Origin: Actinomadura macrotermitis
GTDB lineage: Bacteria; Actinomycetota; Actinomycetes; Streptosporangiales; Streptosporangiaceae
Reading direction: 5' to 3'
DNA length: 64,000 bases
Assembly: GCF_009604375.1 (NCBI RefSeq)
Contig: NZ_WEGH01000001.1
Location: forward strand, 1,550,001-1,614,000
Part shown: positions 9,926-18,335 of the stretch, one piece after another
Layout of the letters: each line of letters begins with the position of its first letter
Position numbering within the stretch: position 1 is the first letter of the stretch
Made by a program: the position numbers and the translations under genes
The notes under the pieces: model-generated
Seen by the model: only the letters and a program-made list of their open reading frames with translations
What the model was told of the DNA's origin: nothing
Databases searched by the model: none

Positions 9926-9960
9926 AACGGCATCGGTCCCTTCACGGGCCCGATGCCGTT
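9926..9960 (+). terminator. Terminator hairpin after the alcohol dehydrogenase
   Basis: An 11-bp perfect stem (AACGGCATCGG / CCGATGCCGTT) encloses a 13-nt loop and starts 22 bp after the stop. The T-run after it is weak (ATCTTT). Confidence 0.7.
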
Positions 9961-10077
9961 ATCTTTGGGAGAACCTTGATCGAGACGGCCGCGACCGGCC
10001 CGGCCGGGCGGCCCGCCCCGCATGCCATCCTGCCTCGTGCCCCCGCAGGCACGAGCCGAGTCGATCCTGGAGGGTGG

Positions 10078-11961
10078 GTGGCGTACCCAGCGTTCCGGCG
10101 CCGCACGGCGATCCTCGCGACGGTCCTGTCCGCGGGCACGGCACTCCTGCCGGTCCCCGCGTCCGCCGACCCCGCACCGCCGCCGCCGGCCCTGCAGGGC
10201 AAGCGCATCCACGACGTGCAGGGCGCCGGCCACCTGTCGCCGCTGAACGGCCGGGACGTCGCCGGGGTCCCCGGCGTGGTCACCGCGGTGACCGGCAACG
10301 GCTTCTGGATGCAGGACCCGAGCCCCGACCGCAGCGACGCCACCTCCGAGGGCGTGTTCGTGTTCACCCGCACCCGGCCGGTCGCGCGCGTCGGCGACGC
10401 CGTCCGGGTCGACGGGCGGATCAGTGAGTTCCGCCCCGGCGGCTCGGCCTCGGCCAGCCTCACCCGCACCGAGATCGACGCGACCGGGACGGCCATCGAC
10501 GCGCACGGCGTCCCGCTGCCGCCGCCGGTGCTGCTCGGCCCGAAGGGGCGCCGGGCCCCCGCCGCCGTCGTGCGCCGGACCGCCGGCGCGACCGACGTGG
10601 AGACCGCCAAGGGCGGCTTCGACCCCGCCCGCAACGGGCTCGACTTCTACGAGTCGCTGGAGGGCATGCGCCTGCGGGTGGACGACGCCGTCGCCGTCGG
10701 CCCGTCCCGGTACGGCGAGGTGCCCGTGCTGCCCGCCGGCGGCGCGGGCGCGGGGACCCGCACCCGGCGCGGCGGCATCCTGCTGCGCGCGGGCGACCCC
10801 AACCCCGAGCGGATCCTGCTGGACGACGTGCTCGCGCCGCTGCCCGCCATGAACGTCGGCGACCGGCTGCCCGGCGCCAACGACGGCGTGCTGGACTACG
10901 GCCTCGGCGACTTCACGCTGCTGCTCACCGCCGCCCCGGCCCGCCAGGACGGCGGGCTGCCGCGCGAGGCGACCCGCCCGCAGCGGCCCGGCGAGCTGGC
11001 CGTCGCGACCGTCAGCATGGACGGGCTGAGCCCCGACTCCCCCGAGGGCCGCTTCCAGGCGCTCGCCGCCGACATCGTCGAGGGGCTGCGCTCCCCCGAC
11101 CTGATCACCGTGTCCGGGCTGCAGGACAACAGCGGCATCGCCGACGACGGCACCGTCGCCGCCGACCAGACCGTCGCCGAGCTGATCACCGCGCTCAGCG
11201 AGGCGGGCGGCCCGGCCTACGACTGGCGCTCCATCGCGCCGCGCAACAACGCCGACGGCGGCGAGCCGGGCGGCAACAACCGCGTCGGGTTCCTGTTCCG
11301 CACCGACCGCGGCCTCGGCTTCACCGACCGGCCCGGCGGCGACCAGGCGGACGGGAACCCGCCCGACGCCGCCGTGCAGCCGGTGCGCGTGGACGGGCAG
11401 GCGGGCCTGTCGCTCAGCCCCGGCCGGATCGCGCCCGCCGACCCCGCCTGGAGCGGCACCCGCAAGCCGCTGGCCGGCGAGGTCACCTGGCAGGGCCGCC
11501 GCATCATCGTGGTCGCGAACCACTGGTACCCGCGCACCGCCGAGGACCAGCCGGTGTTCGGCCGCGCCCAGCCGCCGCTCCGGCCCTCGGAGTGGCGCCG
11601 CGACGCGCAGGCCAAGGTGGTGGCGGGGTTCGTCCGGTCGGTCCGGGCGCAGGACCGCGACGCCGCCGTGATCGTCGCGGGCGACCTGAACGAGCGCGAC
11701 TTCGCGCCGCCGGTGCGCACCCTGGCCAAGGAGGGCGACCTGCGCGACGCGGCGGACGAGGTCCCGGCCGACCGGCGCTACACCGCGGTGACGGGCGGCA
11801 ACGCCCAGACCCTCGACCACATCCTGCTGAGCCCGGCGCTGCAGCGCCGCCGGCACGAGGTCGCGATCGTGCACCGCAACGCCGAGTTCGCCGACCGGGC
11901 CGGGGACCGCGACCCGACGGTGGTCCGCATCGACCTGACCGGCAAGGCGCCCGCGAAGTAG
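10078..11961 (+). CDS. Secreted endonuclease/exonuclease/phosphatase-family protein (ExeM/NucH-like)
   Basis: 627 residues. A signal peptide is visible (basic 'FRRR', hydrophobic 'TAILATVLSAGTALLPV', AxA site 'ASA-DP'). An OB-like N-terminal region ('GFWMQDPSPD', typical of ExeM/NucH nucleases) precedes an EEP domain with 'VANHWYPR', 'VIVAGDLNERDF' and a C-terminal 'LDHILLSP' (Asp-His catalytic pair). It probably hydrolyses extracellular nucleic acid or a phosphodiester. The GTG at 10078 directly precedes the signal peptide. An upstream TTG at 9976 would bury it and include a hairpin (10034-10055). GGAGG lies 4 nt before the chosen start. Confidence 0.8.
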   Translation: MAYPAFRRRTAILATVLSAGTALLPVPASADPAPPPPALQGKRIHDVQGAGHLSPLNGRDVAGVPGVVTAVTGNGFWMQDPSPDRSDATSEGVFVFTRTRPVARVGDAVRVDGRISEFRPGGSASASLTRTEIDATGTAIDAHGVPLPPPVLLGPKGRRAPAAVVRRTAGATDVETAKGGFDPARNGLDFYESLEGMRLRVDDAVAVGPSRYGEVPVLPAGGAGAGTRTRRGGILLRAGDPNPERILLDDVLAPLPAMNVGDRLPGANDGVLDYGLGDFTLLLTAAPARQDGGLPREATRPQRPGELAVATVSMDGLSPDSPEGRFQALAADIVEGLRSPDLITVSGLQDNSGIADDGTVAADQTVAELITALSEAGGPAYDWRSIAPRNNADGGEPGGNNRVGFLFRTDRGLGFTDRPGGDQADGNPPDAAVQPVRVDGQAGLSLSPGRIAPADPAWSGTRKPLAGEVTWQGRRIIVVANHWYPRTAEDQPVFGRAQPPLRPSEWRRDAQAKVVAGFVRSVRAQDRDAAVIVAGDLNERDFAPPVRTLAKEGDLRDAADEVPADRRYTAVTGGNAQTLDHILLSPALQRRRHEVAIVHRNAEFADRAGDRDPTVVRIDLTGKAPAK

Positions 11962-12246
11962 CCGGTCGTGAAGCGGTGACCGGCGAGCGCTGCCCAGTGC
12001 CGCCGGCCACCGCCGACCATCCGGTTATCGCCCTGGATGCCGGATTCGCTACACCGGCCGGCCGAGACGCCCCATCCGCAACCGCCCGCGCGCCCGCAGC
12101 GCCGTCCGAAGCGGGCAAACCCCCGGGGCACTTGGGGAAGGGCATAACGCCGGCGGCGGCACCGTACCGAAAGTCCTTCGTGTTTTGCCCGGCTTCGTCC
12201 GGGGATCGGTGCGGCGAGACACCCCCTGCGACAAGGAGCCGCCGCC

Positions 12247-12435
12247 ATGGCGCGACGATACGGCCGTTCCGGCATCAGCCTCGTCGGACTGATCTACATC
12301 CTGATCGGGATCTTCGTGGCCTGGGACCGGGGCTACATCAACCCCGACCTCATCCGCCGCGTGGTCAGCGCGCTGCTGGCCATCTTCCTGTGGTTCCTGG
12401 TCCTGCTTGGCGTGGACCTGCACATCCACACCTGA
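12247..12435 (+). CDS. Small membrane protein, unknown function
   Basis: 62 residues with two hydrophobic segments ('ISLVGLIYILIGIFVAW' and 'VVSALLAIFLWFLVLLGV') separated by a short loop, and a His-containing tail ('DLHIHT'). AAGGAG sits about 8 nt before the ATG. I do not recognise a family. It lies 71 bp before the tiny Cys-rich gene, on the same strand. The preceding 285 bp (11962-12246) show no gene or clear signal. Confidence 0.7.
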   Translation: MARRYGRSGISLVGLIYILIGIFVAWDRGYINPDLIRRVVSALLAIFLWFLVLLGVDLHIHT

Positions 12436-12506
12436 TCCCGCCCCGTCCCGGACTATGTGGCCGCGAGGGCATAGACCCAGTGGAAGGGCGGAGGTACGTT
12501 CCGTGC

Positions 12507-12587
12507 ATGGCTAAAGGTGGATGCAGTTGCGGTCACGGCGGTTCCTGCTCTTGCCCGAAGGGCTGTTCCTGCGGCTGCAACGGGTAG
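12507..12587 (+). CDS. 26-residue cysteine-rich, metallothionein-like peptide
   Basis: The 26-aa reading frame contains seven Cys (positions 6, 8, 14, 16, 20, 22, 24) and one His, with only small or polar residues between them. The Cys fall in C-x-C pairs ('GCSCG', 'SCSCP', 'GCSCGC'), the hallmark of metallothioneins that bind Cu(I) or Zn as thiolate clusters. GGAGG is at 12490-12494, 12 nt before the ATG, which is a little far. Codon choice (GCT AAA GGT GGA, AGT) is far less GC-biased than the neighbours. Known actinobacterial relatives by analogy are MymT-type copper thioneins, but this is half their size. Expression is unproven. Confidence 0.6.
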   Translation: MAKGGCSCGHGGSCSCPKGCSCGCNG

Positions 12588-12592
12588 CCCGC

Positions 12593-15079
12593 TCACGGCG
12601 CCGCCATGCGCAGCAGCGTGAGCCGGGTGCCGCGGTGATCGGCCGCCGCGCCGATCCCGAGCAGCTCGCGGCCCGCTGAGGCCAGCGCGGTGATCCGCTG
12701 CTCGCCCGTCCCGGCGCCGCGCACCGGGACACGCCGCCAGGTCAGCCCGTCGGCGGAGGCGAGGACGACCGGGGCCTTCGCGGCGGGCGCGGCCAGCACG
12801 AACCCGGCGGGCGTCGCGGTCACCGCGACCGGCGCCGCCGGGGCCGGCAGCGGCCTGGTCTGCCAGGTCCGGCCGGCGTCGGCGGAGACCGCGAGGAAGG
12901 ACGCCGGGGCGCCGCCCGCGCGGCCCTCGCCGACCGCCAGCACCCGGCCGCCGGCCGCGACGACGCGGGCGAACGACGCGCCGGTGACGCCGGGCGGCGG
13001 CGCCGGGGCGGTCGCGGCCGTCCAGGTGGCGCCGTCGGGCGAGGTGAGCACGGCCGGGACGTCGGCGTCGCCGCTGCGGCGCGCGCCGACCGCCACGTAG
13101 CCCTGGCCGGCCGCGGCGACGTCGCGCAGCCGGAGCGGCCCGGCGAGGACGCCCCGGGCGGCGGTGCCGCGCGTCCAGGTCTTCAGGTCGGCCGAGCGCC
13201 AGACCGCCGCCGCGCCGCGGCCCGTGCCGACCGCGACGTAGCCGCCGGGGCCTGCGGCGACGGCCTGCGGGGCACCGTCCATGGCCGGGGCCTTCGCCCA
13301 GGTCGCGCCGTCCGGCGAGGTCAGCATCAGCGGTGCCGCGACGCCCCGGACCGGCTGGGCGCGGCCGAGCGCGACCCATCCCGCCGGGCCGAAGGCGATC
13401 TCGGTGAGCCGCCGCCGGGGCTGGCCCGGCCCGCCCGCCGGGCCGCCGGGGCCGGGAAGCTGCACGCGGGCCCAGCGGGCGCCCCCGGTCGCGCTCCACA
13501 CCGCGGCCTCGCCGTTGGCGCTGCCGACCGCGACCGTCCGGCCGCCGCCGGACGCCACCGCCGCGACCGTGCGCTCGGGCCGGACCGCCCCGGGGACGCC
13601 GCGCAGGTCGACGGGCCCGTTGAACATCAGGTAGGGGTCGTCGCCGGCCCGCCCGGCCAGCACCGGGACGCCGCCGTCGGCCACGGCGAGGTCGCCGACG
13701 GCCGGGGCCGGCGCCTGTGCCGGGCCGCCGAGCGAGACGTCGGGACGCCAGGCGCGGCCGTCCTGGCTGCGCAGCAGGACATGGGTGCCGCCGGCGCCGC
13801 GCACCAGGGCGGCGAACCCGCCGCCCGCCCCGGCGAGCCGCTCGGTCCCGGCGTAACCGGGCACGCCGATCTCCCCGGCGGGCGTCCACGCCCGGCCGTC
13901 CGGGGAGGTGACGACCGCGCCGTAGCGGGTCGTCGCCCGGCGCTTCCCGCGCCCGGTGCTCCGCTGCGCCTCGCGGACGGCGACGAAGCCGCCGGGGCCC
14001 GCCACGGGGCCGGAGGCGGCGCCCGGGCCCGGCAGGGCCGTCCAGGTCGCGCCGCCGTCCTCCGAGCGCCACAGCGCCTCGCCGCGCGAGACGACCGAGA
14101 CCTTGCGCTTCTTCTTCCCCTTGCCGGCCGTCCGGCTCGTCAGCCGCGCGAACGTGCCGTGCGCGACCAGGACGTCGCCGGACGCGGCGACCCGGTCCAG
14201 GCCCGTGACGTCGGCGGGGCGCTCGTCGCGCCGCCAGGCCCGGCCGTCCGCCGAGGTCCACACCACGGCCCGGCCCTTGGCCGCGCCGACCGCGACGAAC
14301 CCGGTCGCGGTGCGCGCCAGCGCGGCGACCCGGTCGGCGGGGCCGAACGCCGCGCCGCCGGGTGCCGCGGTCCAGGTGCGGGCGTCGTGGCTGGTCCAGG
14401 CGGTGACGGCGCCGGCGGGGTCGGCGCCGAGCGCGGCCCACCGGCCCGCGCCGCCGGCGAGCAGGCGCGGCCGGGCGCCGGGCAGGGGCTCGGCGCCGTC
14501 GGCGCCGCGCACGGCGGCCGGCTGCCAGCCCTTGCCCGCGGAGACGAGGAACTGGGCGCGGGCGCGGCCGTCGCCCTCCACCTCGCCGCCGGCCGCCACC
14601 AGCGTGCCGCCGGAGGCGGCCACGGCGGCGAGGTCCTGCACGAGCCCGTCGGCCCGCGCGGCGGGGTCGGCGGCGAAGGAGTCGTCGGCGACGGTCAGGG
14701 CGGGCGCGGCGGGCCCGGTCTCGCCGCCGTCCATCAGCGCGTAGGCGCCGCCGCCGGCCGCGGCGACCGCCAGCGCCACCGCGGCCGCGGCCGCGGCCGC
14801 GATCGCCGGGCGCCGCCGGGAGCGGCCCCGGGCGGGCGCGAGCACCAGCGGGAACGGGGCCTTCTCCTCCCCCTCGAACCAGGCCAGCCCGGCGCGCTCC
14901 CACACCTCGGCGGAGTGCAGCCAGGGCGAGGCGGCGGGCTTGGCGTCCTCCTCGAAGGAGAGCCGGTGCCGTGCCTGCCGGGACGCGTTCGCCGCGCCGA
15001 GGTCCTCCCCTCCGGCGTCCTCCCGCTCCAGGAAGGCGCCGTCCTGCTCAGGGCTCCTCGCCGTCACTCCCGCTCCCAT
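12593..15079 (-). CDS. Membrane-anchored beta-propeller (BNR/sialidase-like repeat) protein
   Basis: 828 residues. An acidic cytoplasmic N-terminus (about 85 aa) is followed by one Ala-rich transmembrane helix near residues 90-115. A long extracellular region then consists of about a dozen repeats of the type 'V(W/L)TSxDGxxWxxxxxP...VAVGxxxGxAAVW', which resemble Asp-box/sortilin-type propeller blades. No sialidase catalytic Arg triad or Asp/Tyr was identified, so a binding or scaffolding role at the cell surface is more likely than hydrolysis. The first ATG has no clear ribosome site. Its stop lies only 6 bp from the convergent Cys-rich gene. Confidence 0.75.
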   Translation of the reverse strand: MGAGVTARSPEQDGAFLEREDAGGEDLGAANASRQARHRLSFEEDAKPAASPWLHSAEVWERAGLAWFEGEEKAPFPLVLAPARGRSRRRPAIAAAAAAAVALAVAAAGGGAYALMDGGETGPAAPALTVADDSFAADPAARADGLVQDLAAVAASGGTLVAAGGEVEGDGRARAQFLVSAGKGWQPAAVRGADGAEPLPGARPRLLAGGAGRWAALGADPAGAVTAWTSHDARTWTAAPGGAAFGPADRVAALARTATGFVAVGAAKGRAVVWTSADGRAWRRDERPADVTGLDRVAASGDVLVAHGTFARLTSRTAGKGKKKRKVSVVSRGEALWRSEDGGATWTALPGPGAASGPVAGPGGFVAVREAQRSTGRGKRRATTRYGAVVTSPDGRAWTPAGEIGVPGYAGTERLAGAGGGFAALVRGAGGTHVLLRSQDGRAWRPDVSLGGPAQAPAPAVGDLAVADGGVPVLAGRAGDDPYLMFNGPVDLRGVPGAVRPERTVAAVASGGGRTVAVGSANGEAAVWSATGGARWARVQLPGPGGPAGGPGQPRRRLTEIAFGPAGWVALGRAQPVRGVAAPLMLTSPDGATWAKAPAMDGAPQAVAAGPGGYVAVGTGRGAAAVWRSADLKTWTRGTAARGVLAGPLRLRDVAAAGQGYVAVGARRSGDADVPAVLTSPDGATWTAATAPAPPPGVTGASFARVVAAGGRVLAVGEGRAGGAPASFLAVSADAGRTWQTRPLPAPAAPVAVTATPAGFVLAAPAAKAPVVLASADGLTWRRVPVRGAGTGEQRITALASAGRELLGIGAAADHRGTRLTLLRMAAP

Positions 15080-15175
15080 CGGCCGCCGGTCGTCAGTGCG
15101 TCCCCATCCAACCGTGTGGGAGCGCTACCTGCACGGACATTGGCCCGAACAACGCCCGATAGCGCCGTGCAAGGC

Positions 15176-15763
15176 TCATACCGGCTGGCCGGGCCCCGTC
15201 ACCGCCTCGACGCAGCCCTTGTAGGCAAGGCCGCGGACGTGCACGAGCGGGGCATCGGCCGGCGCGTCGCCGTGCACCTCGCCGGACACGCCGAGACCTT
15301 CGACCTCCACCCGCACGCCGGGCGGGACGATGATCCGCACGGTGGACTTGTAGGCGAGCACCCGCAGCCGGGTGACCGGCCCGGCCAACTCGGCGGCGCG
15401 CAGGTCCAGCAGGCACTCGCCCTTGTAGACGACGACTTGGTAGGTCTCGGGCAGGCGCCAGTGGCCGGTGCGGCGCACCGCGCTCTTGTAGGCGACCTGC
15501 AGCCGTCCCGGCGGCGGCCCGGCCGGTCCGGCGGGGCGCGCGGCGGCGGGCAGGTCGGCGGAGATCGCGGCCAGCTCGCCGTGGGTGCGGGCCTCCAGTG
15601 TGCGATCGATCCGCTCGTCCAGCTCGCCGTCGGTCAGCCGGCCCTCGGCGTAGGCGTCGTGCAGCAGGACCAGCAGCTCATCGCGGTCGCGGTCGGAGGC
15701 ACGCATGTCCGCGGGCGGCGCCGGCGCGCGGGTCGTGGGGGCGGGGCGCTGGTCCAGGCTCAT
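15176..15763 (-). CDS. DUF1707 domain protein with LiaF-like C-terminus
   Basis: 195 residues. The DUF1707 (SHOCT-like) helix pair occupies about residues 20-73 ('MRASDRDRDELLVLLHDAYAEGRL...' in part). A beta-rich C-terminal half follows with three repeats of 'xYKSxVR / VYKGE / AYKG' spaced about 30 residues apart, as in LiaF/DUF2154-type cell-wall stress proteins. The ATG at 15763 has GAAGGAG about 8 nt upstream. It is divergent from the Uma2 gene. A motif in its promoter region resembles one before the DUF4097-PadR operon. Confidence 0.75.
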   Translation of the reverse strand: MSLDQRPAPTTRAPAPPADMRASDRDRDELLVLLHDAYAEGRLTDGELDERIDRTLEARTHGELAAISADLPAAARPAGPAGPPPGRLQVAYKSAVRRTGHWRLPETYQVVVYKGECLLDLRAAELAGPVTRLRVLAYKSTVRIIVPPGVRVEVEGLGVSGEVHGDAPADAPLVHVRGLAYKGCVEAVTGPGQPV

Positions 15764-15837
15764 CACGGGTCTCTCCTTCGGCGTCGGCACCGCCGAGCCT
15801 GCACCCTCACGCGGGGAGAGGGTCAAGGCGGATCTCG

Positions 15838-15853
15838 CGATGTATCTTAACTC
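15838..15853. promoter_or_regulatory. Shared operator-like motif, copy A
   Basis: CGATGTATCTTAACTC matches 12 of 16 positions of CGATACATCTTGACTT at 32917-32932, upstream of the DUF4097-PadR operon. ATGT...ACAT halves (15840-15857), of the kind PadR regulators recognise, are present. It lies 75-90 bp upstream of the DUF1707 start. Confidence 0.3.
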
Positions 15854-15955
15854 GACATCCCTCCTTTTTCGAGAGAAACGCCCCCGGCACGCCCGGATCG
15901 CCGCCGCGCGGAACCGGCCGCCCCCGTCGGTTACATTCGGCGCGGAGGTGATCAT

Positions 15956-16540
15956 GTGAACACACTGGCCGGTCACGCCCACGGCCCCTACACCCTGTAC
16001 GACCTGGACGCGCTGCCCGAGGAGGGCGCCCGGCACGAGCTGGCCGACGGCTGGCTGACCGAGCTGCCCGGCGACCTGTGGCACGACAACGCCGCCGACC
16101 AGCTGCGCGCGATCCTCAAGCAGGGCGCCCGGCAGGACGACGCCGACGTGCACGTGGCGGCGCCGCAGCAGTACGTCACCACCCCGGCGGGCATCCGCAA
16201 GCCCGACGTGTTCATGGTCGCCCGGGACGTGGCCCGGCTCGCGCTGGAGCGGCAGAGCCGCACCTACTACGGCCCCGACCTGGTGCTGGTCGCCGAGATC
16301 GTGACGCCGCGCACCGCCAGCGAGCGGATCGACCGGGTGCAGAAGGTCGCCGAGTACGCCGCGACCGGCATCCCGCACTACTGGATCGTCGATCTGGAGC
16401 CGCGCCCGGCGGTGACGCTGCTGGAGCTGGCGGGCGGCGCCTACCGCACGGTGCGCAAGGTCAAGTCCGGCGAGCCCGTCGTGGTGGAGCGGCCGTTCCC
16501 GCTCACCTTCGACCCGGCCCGGCTCTCGGAGATGGAGTGA
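15956..16540 (+). CDS. Uma2 family (DUF820) putative endonuclease
   Basis: 194 residues with the PD-(D/E)XK-like Uma2 core: 'RHELADGWL', 'IRKPDVFMV' (PD), 'LVAEIVTP' (E-x-V) and 'GIPHYWIVD'. These small proteins are abundant in actinobacteria and cyanobacteria and have no firmly established role. The GTG at 15956 has GGAGG 7 nt upstream. Confidence 0.85.
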   Translation: MNTLAGHAHGPYTLYDLDALPEEGARHELADGWLTELPGDLWHDNAADQLRAILKQGARQDDADVHVAAPQQYVTTPAGIRKPDVFMVARDVARLALERQSRTYYGPDLVLVAEIVTPRTASERIDRVQKVAEYAATGIPHYWIVDLEPRPAVTLLELAGGAYRTVRKVKSGEPVVVERPFPLTFDPARLSEME

Positions 16541-16635
16541 GGCCCGCGGGCTGACCGCGCCGCTGGCCGGATCCTTGCGAACCTTGGCGATCCGGCCGCT
16601 TTCGCGGGATTCGGCGGCCCGGCAGAGTCGTCGGC

Positions 16636-17574
16636 ATGACGAAGATGCGCGCGATCGGCCAGGACGTCCTCGGCGGCCCCGAGGTCCTGAAGGAGATCGA
16701 GATCGACAAGCCCGAGCCCGGCCCCGCCGAGGTGCTGGTCCGGGTGCACGCGGCCGGGGTGAACCCGACCGACTGGAAGCACCGCACGCACGGCGGGCTC
16801 CTCGGCGCGCCGCCGTTCGTGCTCGGCTGGGACGTGTCGGGCGTGGTGGAGGCGACCGGCCTCGGCGCCGCCCTGCACAAGCCCGGCGACGAGGTCTTCG
16901 GCATGCTGCCCTACCCGTACGGCGTCGGCGCGCACGCCGAGTACGTGACGGCGCCGTCCCGGACCTTCGTCCGCAAGCCCGCGAACATCGACCACGTGCA
17001 GGCCGCCGCGCTGCCGCTCGCCGCGCTCACCGCCTGGCAGGCCCTGATCGACGTGGGCGGGCTGCGGGCCGGGCAGCGGGTGCTGATCCACGCGGCCGCG
17101 GGCGGCGTCGGCCATCTGGCGGTGCAGATCGCCAAGGCCCACGGCGCCTACGTCATCGGCACCGCCCGCGCGGCCAAGCACGACTTCGTCCGCGGCCTCG
17201 GCGCCGACGAGGTGATCGACTACACCGCCGTCGACTTCGCCGAGGCCGTCCAGGGCGTCGACGTCGTCCTGGACGGCATCGGCGGCGACTACGGCCCCCG
17301 CTCGCTGCGCACCCTGCGCCCCGGCGGCACGCTCGTGTCGATCGCGCTCAGCAACCTGGCCGACATGGACGCCGCGGCCGCCGGGGTGCGCGGCGAGGTC
17401 GTGCTGGTCGAGCCCGACCACGCGATCATGAAGGAGATCGCCGCGCTCGCCGAGGCCGGCCGGCTGCGCGCCGAACTCGACACGGTGCTGCCCCTGGCCG
17501 ACGCCGCCAAGGCGCACGAGCGCGGCGAGACCGGCCGGGTCCAGGGCAAGATCGTCCTCACCGTGGTGGACTAG
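16636..17574 (+). CDS. NAD(P)-dependent quinone-oxidoreductase-like MDR protein
   Basis: 312 residues. An MDR fold without zinc-ligand Cys: 'GVNPTDWKHRTHGG', 'LGWDVSGVV', the nucleotide motif 'VLIHAAAGGVGHLAVQIAK', and a C-terminal 'GKIVLTV'. It is the zeta-crystallin/quinone reductase type that reduces enones or quinones with NADPH. There is no clear ribosome site before ATG 16636; an ATG three codons later is an alternative. It is probably monocistronic, 95 bp after the Uma2 stop. Confidence 0.85.
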   Translation: MTKMRAIGQDVLGGPEVLKEIEIDKPEPGPAEVLVRVHAAGVNPTDWKHRTHGGLLGAPPFVLGWDVSGVVEATGLGAALHKPGDEVFGMLPYPYGVGAHAEYVTAPSRTFVRKPANIDHVQAAALPLAALTAWQALIDVGGLRAGQRVLIHAAAGGVGHLAVQIAKAHGAYVIGTARAAKHDFVRGLGADEVIDYTAVDFAEAVQGVDVVLDGIGGDYGPRSLRTLRPGGTLVSIALSNLADMDAAAAGVRGEVVLVEPDHAIMKEIAALAEAGRLRAELDTVLPLADAAKAHERGETGRVQGKIVLTVVD

Positions 17575-17624
17575 CGCGCCGATGGTCCGGGCACGGGGAT
17601 GACCGCGCCGCTACGCTCGGTGCC

Positions 17625-18317
17625 GTGCTGCTGCTCACGACACTCGACGGCTGGCGTGCCCAGCCCGGCCCGCGGTTCGTCCTCGGCGACGCCGGCGCCG
17701 TCTGGGGACCCGACGCCGAGCCCGACCCCGCCGACACCCTCGCGCTCGCCGACGAGGTCTTCCCCGCCGGGCAGGTGCTCGCGGTGGAGCTGACCGGTCC
17801 CGGGCTGTCCCCCGGCGTGATCGACCGGACCCGCGCGGCGCGCGTCCGCTACCTGCGGCGCGGCCCCGACGGGCGGCACGTGGCGATCCTGGACCGGCCC
17901 GCCACCGCCGCCGCGCTGGACCTGCTGCCGCACCCCGAGGGCGGCTGGTACCGGCAGACCTGGCGCACCGGCCCCGCGTTCACCCCGCCCGGCTACCCCG
18001 GCGAGCGCGCCGCCGCGACCGGCATCTACTTCCTGCTGCCGCCCGGCGAGGAGTCGGTCTGGCACGCGGTCCGCTCCGACGAGCTGTGGCTCTGGCACCG
18101 GGGTGGGCCGCTCGCGCTCCGCGTCGGCGGCACCGGCGACCGGCCCGGCGACGCCGCGACGGTCGTGCTCGGCCCCGATCTGGAGGCGGGGCAGGCCCCG
18201 CAGGCGCTCGTCCCGGCGGGCGCGTGGCAGGCCGCGCGCCCCGCCGGGGACGAGGAGGTCCTGGTGAGCTGCGTGGTCGCGCCCGGCTTCGACTTCGCCG
18301 ACTTCCGGACGCTGTAG
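17625..18317 (+). CDS. Cupin_5 (DUF985) protein with an N-terminal extension
   Basis: 230 residues. The C-terminal about 150 residues are a DUF985 cupin ('LLPHPEGGWYRQTWRT', 'ATGIYFLLPPGEESVWHAVRSDELWLWHRGGPL'). DUF985 proteins are usually about 140-170 residues. Here about 80 additional N-terminal residues resemble a DUF952-like domain (weak similarity by eye). The ligand is unknown. The start is GTG 17625, 50 bp after the previous stop; no strong ribosome site. Confidence 0.7.
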   Translation: MLLLTTLDGWRAQPGPRFVLGDAGAVWGPDAEPDPADTLALADEVFPAGQVLAVELTGPGLSPGVIDRTRAARVRYLRRGPDGRHVAILDRPATAAALDLLPHPEGGWYRQTWRTGPAFTPPGYPGERAAATGIYFLLPPGEESVWHAVRSDELWLWHRGGPLALRVGGTGDRPGDAATVVLGPDLEAGQAPQALVPAGAWQAARPAGDEEVLVSCVVAPGFDFADFRTL

Positions 18318-18335
18318 GCCGGCCGGCGGACCGCG

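Noticed and set aside
9976..10077. Upstream TTG start for the nuclease gene
   Set aside because: It would add 34 residues before a good signal peptide and cover a hairpin; the GTG at 10078 is better.
8800..11874. 1024-aa minus-strand frame opposite the alcohol dehydrogenase and nuclease genes
   Set aside because: Shadow frame in very GC-rich DNA; the plus-strand genes have signal peptide, zinc and catalytic motifs.
12453..14903. 816-aa minus-strand frame overlapping the propeller gene
   Set aside because: Arg/Ala/Gly-only composition; the other minus frame (12593-15079) shows repeated propeller blades and a membrane helix.
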